Positions 51,187 to 55,436 of a DNA stretch of 55,436 nucleotides are shown here, piece after piece. Numbering within the stretch: the stretch's first letter is position 1; each line of letters opens with the position of its first letter. Source of the DNA: DASRCB01 sp035653295 (GTDB taxonomy: Bacteria > Acidobacteriota > Terriglobia > Bryobacterales > Bryobacteraceae); contig DASRCB010000285.1 in the NCBI GenBank assembly GCA_035653295.1, positions 1-55,436 on the forward strand. The letters run 5' to 3'. Both the position numbers and the translations under genes were made by a program. Below the pieces are notes generated by a model. It saw only the letters and a list, made by a program, of their open reading frames with translations, ran no database searches and was not told the DNA's origin.

Positions 51187-51975
51187 GTGAACGAGGACCA
51201 GATTCAGCAGTTCATTCGTGACGGGTTCGTCACGCTCGAGTCCGCCTTCCCGCGCGAAGTCGCGGACGAGTGCCGTGCAATTCTGTGGCGGGACACGGGA
51301 TGCGATCCAGACGATCCGACGACGTGGACGAAGCCTGTCATCCGCCTTGGCATGTATGCGCAGGAGCCATTCGTCGGGGCCGCGAACACTCCGGCGCTGC
51401 ACCGTGCTTTCGATCAGCTGGTTGGTCCCGGGCGCTGGTCTCCGCGCACCAATCTGGGCACGTTCCCGATCCGCTTTCCCTCCACAGCAGATCCCGGGGA
51501 CGCGGGGTGGCACATCGATACCAGCTTTCCGCCTGAGCGGGGCGATGCGGCGGACTACTTCGAGTGGCGCTCGAACGTCAGCTCGAGCGGGCGAGCGCTA
51601 CTGATGCTTTTTCTGTTTTCCGATGTTGGCGAACACGATGCGCCGACGCGAATCCGCGCCGGTTCGCACCTCGATATCGCGCGGCGGCTGGCGCCCGCGG
51701 GTGAACGTGGGCTGTCGCTCCGAGAACTGGCCGCGAACGGCTTCGCAGAAAGCGCCGGACGACCCGTGGTGCTGGCGACCGGCGCCGCGGGCGCCGTGTA
51801 CCTGTGCCATCCCTTTCTGGTGCATGCCGCACAACCGCATCGTGGATCGCGGCCCAGATTTCTCGCGCAGCCGCCGCTCCCGGCCGCCGAGCCGTTTCGC
51901 CTCGAGCGTAAAGGCGGGTCGTACTCCCCGGTCGAGGAGGCGATCCGAATGGCTTTGCAGGATGGCAGCGTGTAG
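51187..51975 (+). CDS. Phytanoyl-CoA dioxygenase (PhyH) family protein
   Basis: This non-haem Fe(II)/2-oxoglutarate-type oxygenase (262 aa from the GTG at 51187) shows the metal motif H109-x-D111 in AGWHIDTSFPPERGD, a distal His at about 213 in FLVHAAQPHRGSRPRF, and a probable 2-oxoglutarate Arg after it. EDQIQQFIRDGFVTLESAFP is the usual N terminus. A GTG at 51163 would add eight residues. It hydroxylates something with a 2-oxoglutarate cosubstrate; the substrate could be an acyl-CoA or a free compound. The acyl-CoA ligase follows 40 bases later on the same strand. Confidence 0.83.
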   Translation: MNEDQIQQFIRDGFVTLESAFPREVADECRAILWRDTGCDPDDPTTWTKPVIRLGMYAQEPFVGAANTPALHRAFDQLVGPGRWSPRTNLGTFPIRFPSTADPGDAGWHIDTSFPPERGDAADYFEWRSNVSSSGRALLMLFLFSDVGEHDAPTRIRAGSHLDIARRLAPAGERGLSLRELAANGFAESAGRPVVLATGAAGAVYLCHPFLVHAAQPHRGSRPRFLAQPPLPAAEPFRLERKGGSYSPVEEAIRMALQDGSV

Positions 51976-52015
51976 CATGGCCCCGCAGGACTCATGATAT
52001 AGTTGCGCGACATCT

Positions 52016-53626
52016 ATGGAAAGCTATGCGCGTGGACCGGCCGGCACGATTGTTCGCACTTCCGTGGGGGAGGCCTTTCTCGAGACCGCGGCGCGCTTTC
52101 CCGACAACCTTGCCATCTCCTCACGCCATCAGGGCGTGCGCATGACATGGTCCGAATACGCGCTCGCCGCACAGCGCGCCGCCGCCGGTCTGCGCGCGCT
52201 TGGTCTGGCGCCGGGCGACCGCGCGGGCGTGTGGGCCACCAACTGCGCCGAATGGGTGACTATGCAGTTCGGCTGCGCGCTGGCCGGCGTCGTGCTGGTG
52301 AACATCAACCCCAGCTACCGCTCGCACGAGCTGTCGTATGTGCTGCAGAAATCGCGTATTCGGGCGTTGTTTCTGAACAGCCGCGATCGCCGAACCGACT
52401 ACCTCTCCATCCTGGATGAATCGCGCGTTGGCGAGTCACTGGCGCTGCGGCACGTCATCTGTTTCGATTCGCCGGACTGGCAGGCGTTTCTTCGCGACCC
52501 GGACGGCGTCGAGTGCAGGCCCGATCCGGACGAGCCAGCGAACATGGAGTACACCTCCGGCACCACCGGCGCGCCGAAAGGCGTGCTGCTCACGCATGTG
52601 AACCTGGTGAACAACGGTCGCTTCATCGCGCAGTATCTCTGCCTTTCCGAACAGGACCGCATCTGCCTGCCCGTGCCCATGTTTCACTGCTTCGGCTGTG
52701 TGATCGGCACGCAGACCGCGGCCGTTTGTGGCGCGGCCTGCATTTTTCCGGCCGCGACCTTCGATCCGCTCGCCACGCTGGAAGCCGTCGATGCCGATGA
52801 GGCTACCGCAATCTACGGTGTTCCGGCCATGTTCATCGCCGAATTGAATCACCCCGAGTTTTCGCGTTTCCGCCTGACATCGCTGCGCACCGGCGTCATG
52901 GCCGGCGCGCCGTGTCCGGTGGAGATCATGAAGCGCGTGGTGAACGACATGCACTGCCCGCAGATGGTGGTGGGTTACGGACAGACGGAGAGCACACCGA
53001 TTATCACCATGTCACACGTCGATGACTCAGTGGATACGCGCTGCACCACCGTCGGGTGTGCGCTTCCGGAAACGGAGGTTCGGATCGCCTCCCCGAGCGG
53101 CGAAACCGTTCCCGTCGGCGAGCAGGGGGAACTGCTGGCGCGCGGCTATATGGTCATGAAGGGCTATGACGGCGATCCCGAAGCCACCTCCCGCGCCGTG
53201 GATGCCGATGGCTGGCTGCATACCGGAGACCTCGCCCTCATGCGTCCGGACGGGTATTTCCGCATCACAGGCCGCGCAAAAGACCTCATTATCCGGGGCG
53301 GCGAGAACATTTCCCCACGCGAAGTAGAGGAATTCCTGCACACTCATCCGAAAATCGCCGATGTGCAGGTGATCGGCATTCCAGACGAGCGCCTTGGTGA
53401 GACGGTCGTGGCGTGGGTCCGGCTGAAGACCGGCGAGTCAGCCGATGAAGAAGAACTCCGCGCATATTGCCGGGAAAAGCTGGCGTACTTCAAGGTCCCC
53501 CAGCACATCCGTTTTGTCGATTCCTACCCCATGACCCTCAGCGGCAAAGTTCAGAAGTTCAAAATGCGCCAGTTTGAAATCGAGAACAGAGGATTGCAGA
53601 AAGCGGCGGGCCAGCAGACGGCGTAA
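52016..53626 (+). CDS. Acyl-CoA synthetase (AMP-binding, fatty-acid ligase type)
   Basis: It activates a carboxylic acid to acyl-CoA by way of an acyl-adenylate. The ATP loop is MEYTSGTTGAPKGVLLTH at about 177. Later motifs are VVGYGQTESTPIITMS, DGWLHTGDLALMRPDGYFRI (A7/A8 type), GRAKDLIIRGGENISPREVE and the C-terminal LSGKVQKFKMR with the catalytic Lys near 513. It is full length (536 aa) and cytosolic. The ATG has a TATAGT twelve bases upstream and no Shine-Dalgarno. With the PhyH gene it fits branched-acid or fatty-acid breakdown. Confidence 0.92.
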   Translation: MESYARGPAGTIVRTSVGEAFLETAARFPDNLAISSRHQGVRMTWSEYALAAQRAAAGLRALGLAPGDRAGVWATNCAEWVTMQFGCALAGVVLVNINPSYRSHELSYVLQKSRIRALFLNSRDRRTDYLSILDESRVGESLALRHVICFDSPDWQAFLRDPDGVECRPDPDEPANMEYTSGTTGAPKGVLLTHVNLVNNGRFIAQYLCLSEQDRICLPVPMFHCFGCVIGTQTAAVCGAACIFPAATFDPLATLEAVDADEATAIYGVPAMFIAELNHPEFSRFRLTSLRTGVMAGAPCPVEIMKRVVNDMHCPQMVVGYGQTESTPIITMSHVDDSVDTRCTTVGCALPETEVRIASPSGETVPVGEQGELLARGYMVMKGYDGDPEATSRAVDADGWLHTGDLALMRPDGYFRITGRAKDLIIRGGENISPREVEEFLHTHPKIADVQVIGIPDERLGETVVAWVRLKTGESADEEELRAYCREKLAYFKVPQHIRFVDSYPMTLSGKVQKFKMRQFEIENRGLQKAAGQQTA

Positions 53627-53662
53627 ACTCAATCTGCATTAATCAGCGGCGTTTGCGTGATC

Positions 53663-53710
53663 TGGCGGAAGCTGGTGGGGGTCGAACTACCAGCACAGAT
53701 TTGAAATCAG
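53663..53710 (-). other. tRNA 3'-half-like sequence, probably an attachment-site remnant
   Basis: On the minus strand the end reads GTTCGACCCCCACC then AGCTTCCGCCA, like a T-loop, acceptor strand, discriminator base and CCA of a tRNA. Upstream, TTTCAAA makes a 7-base loop with anticodon TCA, as in selenocysteine tRNA, whose 3' end often reads CTTCCGCCA. No matching 5' half (GGAAGCT) is present and the T-stem does not pair, so this is a fragment, not a gene. tRNA 3' ends are classic integration sites. Confidence 0.5.
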
Positions 53711-53723
53711 TAAGTTACTGATT
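53705..53723. repeat. Perfect 19-bp palindrome at the putative attachment site
   Basis: AATCAGTAAGTTACTGATT has 9-base arms around a central G. It overlaps the inner end of the tRNA-like fragment and could be a recombinase core site. Confidence 0.6.
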
Positions 53724-53742
53724 ATGCATTGTGCCACATGCG

Positions 53743-53771
53743 CCAAAAGTGGCCGTTAAGAGTACTTTTGG
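53743..53771. repeat. Inverted repeat CCAAAAGT/ACTTTTGG
   Basis: Eight-base arms (53743-53750 and 53764-53771) flank 13 bases. It lies between the palindrome and the TGGTACA pair. Confidence 0.5.
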
Positions 53772-53785
53772 TACATTCTGGTACA
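53769..53785. repeat. TGGTACA direct repeats, 10-bp phased
   Basis: TGGTACA occurs at 53769-53775 and 53779-53785, one helical turn apart, as in arm-type sites near integrases of genomic islands. Confidence 0.5.
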
Positions 53786-53916
53786 CGAGCTTGCAAACCA
53801 TTTTGGGTGTATGATGTTTGCAGCCGCCTAGCCCGGCCAAGCGACAAGCGGAGACCCCTCTCTGCTGGCGGCTTTCCCTCAACGGGAACCCTTGGGGATC
53901 GCGCAACGGGGAGCGA

Positions 53917-54693
53917 ATGTCCGATCAGTCCACGGTCGCCGACGAGTACTCGCCAGTCAATCGCACGTATCTTCGGGAGCGGCAAGCCGCCGATGCCTGC
54001 TTCCGCGACAGCGTGTCAGAGTGGTTGCGCGGAGAAGAGCCGTTCGCGTTCGGCGTTCACAATGTGCACCGGCTATGCGCAGAGTACCTCCAGCGCGCCT
54101 TGAAGGCATTCTCATGGCGTACCTTCCAGAACGGTGCTAGGGGCGATCTGGCCGTACGGACGGTTAAGCAGCACGCAACGGAGCTTATCGAGGACATCAC
54201 GCGGTTCAAGTGCGCTGCCATGACGGCCCGGATTCGGTTGTGCGCGTCGGCGGACCCGGAGGAGCTCGAAGCGGAACTAGAGCAACTCCCTACCGTGCTG
54301 AACGCCGTGGTCGATGACGTGATTGCGTCCTGGGACCCTGTGTTCTGGGAACTCGAGCGATTCTCGGCGAGTCTGGTGAACTGGAGCATCCCAGAGGGTG
54401 CCGATGTCCCGTTAGAAGAAACATTTACGCCGCTCTTTGCGATGACGTCAAATCGGCCGGAGGATGGGGCATCACCGGGCGACAGCACAGGCACTATCCA
54501 CCAGCAGCTACTGCGAAAACTGAACCGGCATCTCCAGAACAGACAGATGACGAAAACGGATTTCTATCGTGGCATTCGGACGCCCGACGGTCGCAAAATC
54601 ACAGCATCTGAGTTTAGGGCATGGGAAAAGCAGACGAAGAAGTGCGGGAGAGACAAGAGCGCGGCGATCGTTGCTGCAATCATGGCGATTTAG
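53917..54693 (+). CDS. Unknown protein of the mobile-element region
   Basis: The ATG at 53917 (MSDQSTVADEY) has GGGGAG three bases upstream; the frame is open back to 53818. The 258-aa product is charged and mostly helical (RTYLRERQAADACFRDSVSE, VKQHATELIEDITRFKCAAM). Its last 65 residues (KLNRHLQNRQMTKTDFYRGI, ASEFRAWEKQTKKCGRDKSA) look like a basic DNA-binding-type segment. No family is recognised. Its neighbours and the nearby recombination-like site suggest an element gene. There is no signal peptide. Confidence 0.6.
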   Translation: MSDQSTVADEYSPVNRTYLRERQAADACFRDSVSEWLRGEEPFAFGVHNVHRLCAEYLQRALKAFSWRTFQNGARGDLAVRTVKQHATELIEDITRFKCAAMTARIRLCASADPEELEAELEQLPTVLNAVVDDVIASWDPVFWELERFSASLVNWSIPEGADVPLEETFTPLFAMTSNRPEDGASPGDSTGTIHQQLLRKLNRHLQNRQMTKTDFYRGIRTPDGRKITASEFRAWEKQTKKCGRDKSAAIVAAIMAI

Positions 54694-54776
54694 ATTTCCT
54701 TTGGTTTCTGTAAGTCCCAAACCCCCAAAGATGGTCCCAACAAAATCCCAAATAGACCTCCCAAGCACCGGCTCTG

Positions 54777-54782
54777 TATTCT
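54777..54782 (+). promoter_or_regulatory. Candidate -10 element (TATTCT) of the excisionase-like gene
   Basis: TATTCT is six bases before the GTG at 54789. Confidence 0.4.
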
Positions 54783-54788
54783 TGGGCC

Positions 54789-55019
54789 GTGCTTAATGCG
54801 ATAAACGAGACGCTCAACACGCCCGAGGAGCTCGCCAGGCGAACGAAGCTGCACCCGTCCACCATTCGCAAAATGTTCCTTGATGAGCCCGGCGTTATTC
54901 GGCTTGGACACTCCACAACTAGAAGGAAGAAGCAATACTACACGCTACGGATCCCTGAGTCCGTTGCGACGCGTGTATTTGGTCGGATGACGGTTGGCGC
55001 CGAAGGGCCGCGGCTATGA
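54789..55019 (+). CDS. Small helix-turn-helix (excisionase-like) protein
   Basis: The 76-aa product from a GTG has the HTH TPEELARRTKLHPSTIRKMF and a following basic wing (GVIRLGHSTTRRKKQYYTLR) ending IPESVATRVFGRM, the layout of MerR/excisionase-type small DNA-binding proteins. It would bind the recombination site or regulate element genes. Its stop TGA overlaps the ATG of the next gene (ATGA), so they are coupled. A TATTCT hexamer precedes the GTG by six bases. The call is based on pattern only. Confidence 0.6.
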   Translation: MLNAINETLNTPEELARRTKLHPSTIRKMFLDEPGVIRLGHSTTRRKKQYYTLRIPESVATRVFGRMTVGAEGPRL

Positions 55020-55339
55020 CCGGGCCGCCTGGCGCAAGCCTGACTAACGCGGCTGAGTCCGCGCGGCCCACAGTCGAGGTGCGCGACTACGACGGCGTAC
55101 TGCTGAGGCGCGTCACATCCGGGCAAGCTGATGCGCTCGTCGCCCATACTCACGGCGAGTGGATCGGCACGGGCCGGCGGCGGTATGTGCGGCTGACTGC
55201 TACGGCGCCGATTTCTTCGATAGCCGCGTGTCGCAACAGCGGTGGAACTCGGCCCATGCGGGCCGATGGTACGTGCAGGATCTACGCGGATGGCCAGCTT
55301 ATGGGTGACCCGCGGTCGCATCGAGAGTTTCGTCACTAA
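55016..55339 (+). CDS. Small unknown protein coupled to the excisionase-like gene
   Basis: The 107-aa frame starts at an ATG overlapping the previous stop by four bases. It includes TVEVRDYDGVLLRRVTSGQA and HTHGEWIGTGRRRYVRLTAT, possibly a small beta-rich domain, then a Cys-containing tail. No family is recognised. Translational coupling makes it likely to be real; the terminator-like hairpin just after it also fits a gene end. Confidence 0.5.
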   Translation: MTGPPGASLTNAAESARPTVEVRDYDGVLLRRVTSGQADALVAHTHGEWIGTGRRRYVRLTATAPISSIAACRNSGGTRPMRADGTCRIYADGQLMGDPRSHREFRH

Positions 55340-55343
55340 AACA

Positions 55344-55381
55344 AAAACGGCCCGCGCGCTCGCCATGCGCCGGACCGTTTT
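55344..55381 (+). terminator. Terminator-like stem-loop, possibly bidirectional
   Basis: AAAACGG (55344-55350) pairs with CCGTTTT (55375-55381), with a GC-rich, imperfect inner stem. The A and T tracts on its two sides resemble a two-way terminator just past the gene ending at 55339. Confidence 0.5.
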
Positions 55382-55405
55382 CATTGCGTCCAGAAAAGGA
55401 GAAAT

Positions 55406-55436
55406 GTGACACCCCATGATCGCGCCGATCGGCGCC
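55406..55436 (+). CDS. Possible start of a gene cut by the window end
   Basis: AAGGAG (55396-55401) lies four bases before a GTG at 55406, opening a frame (MTPHDRADRR...) to the window edge. An ATG at 55416 in another frame (MIAPIGA...) is the alternative. Only a few codons are visible. Confidence 0.3.
   Translation, partial: MTPHDRADRR

Noticed and set aside
53663..53710. A functional tRNA gene
   Set aside because: No 5' acceptor strand or D-arm is found and the T-stem does not pair, so only a 3'-end remnant is supported.

Overview
The window looks like about 55 kb of chromosome from a high-GC soil acidobacterium, probably of the Bryobacterales/Solibacterales type. This is inferred from gene families: an orphan MacB/FtsX-type permease of the acidobacterial duplicated kind, two Oar-like TonB-dependent receptors with an N-terminal carboxypeptidase-regulatory-like domain, a winged-helix/transmembrane/TolB-propeller regulator, a PEP-CTERM protein, and many secreted hydrolases. 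No rRNA, complete tRNA or CRISPR array was seen. Bases 1-202 hold no gene I can support.

Layout. 203-9302: secreted nitrilase-fold amidohydrolase (-), GreB (+), secreted unknown (-), a hairpin-repeat patch, GH18 chitinase-like enzyme (-), PEP-CTERM protein (+), esterase (+), then an MFS transporter translationally coupled to an old-yellow-enzyme-family flavoenzyme. 9336-16288: two tandem paralogous TonB-dependent receptors, closed by a good rho-independent terminator. 16334-28789: TPR protein, membrane-bound regulator, Tat-type sugar isomerase-like protein, ABC permease, a frameshifted alpha/beta hydrolase, a LuxR-type regulator, a small CxxC protein, a GAF-GAF histidine kinase and a BON-domain protein. 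28999-32754: chromosome condensation protein SMC with an unusual His/Asn/Gly insert. 32904-40172: esterase, then a tight four-gene operon (acyl-CoA dehydrogenase, ETF:quinone oxidoreductase-like flavoprotein with a ferredoxin tail, EtfB, EtfA), then an AhpD-like protein. 40292-53626: secreted unknowns including a convergent paralogue pair, a TPR/membrane-protein pair, a glycosidase-like Tat protein, a lytic transglycosylase, a DUF2306-type/ASCH/cyclase-like cluster, a PhyH-family dioxygenase and an acyl-CoA ligase. 53663-55436: what appears to be the edge of a mobile element, with a tRNA-3'-end-like sequence, a perfect palindrome, helically phased repeats and small phage/island-type genes including an excisionase-like protein.

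How the genes fit together. The receptors, chitinase-like enzyme, esterases, glycosidase and MFS carrier suggest scavenging of polymeric or complex carbon. The acyl-CoA ligase, PhyH-family oxygenase and the ACAD-ETF-ETFQO operon fit oxidation of acyl-CoA or branched acids with electrons passed to quinone, although the ETF subunits are diverged and their substrate is unknown.

Two patterns deserve attention. (i) About eleven genes carry a TANNNT hexamer 5-9 nt before the start codon and no clear Shine-Dalgarno, suggesting widespread leaderless transcription, while other genes carry classical GGAGG sites. (ii) The right end looks like an integration boundary at a tRNA gene resembling selC. All family assignments come from reading motifs by eye; no database search was possible.
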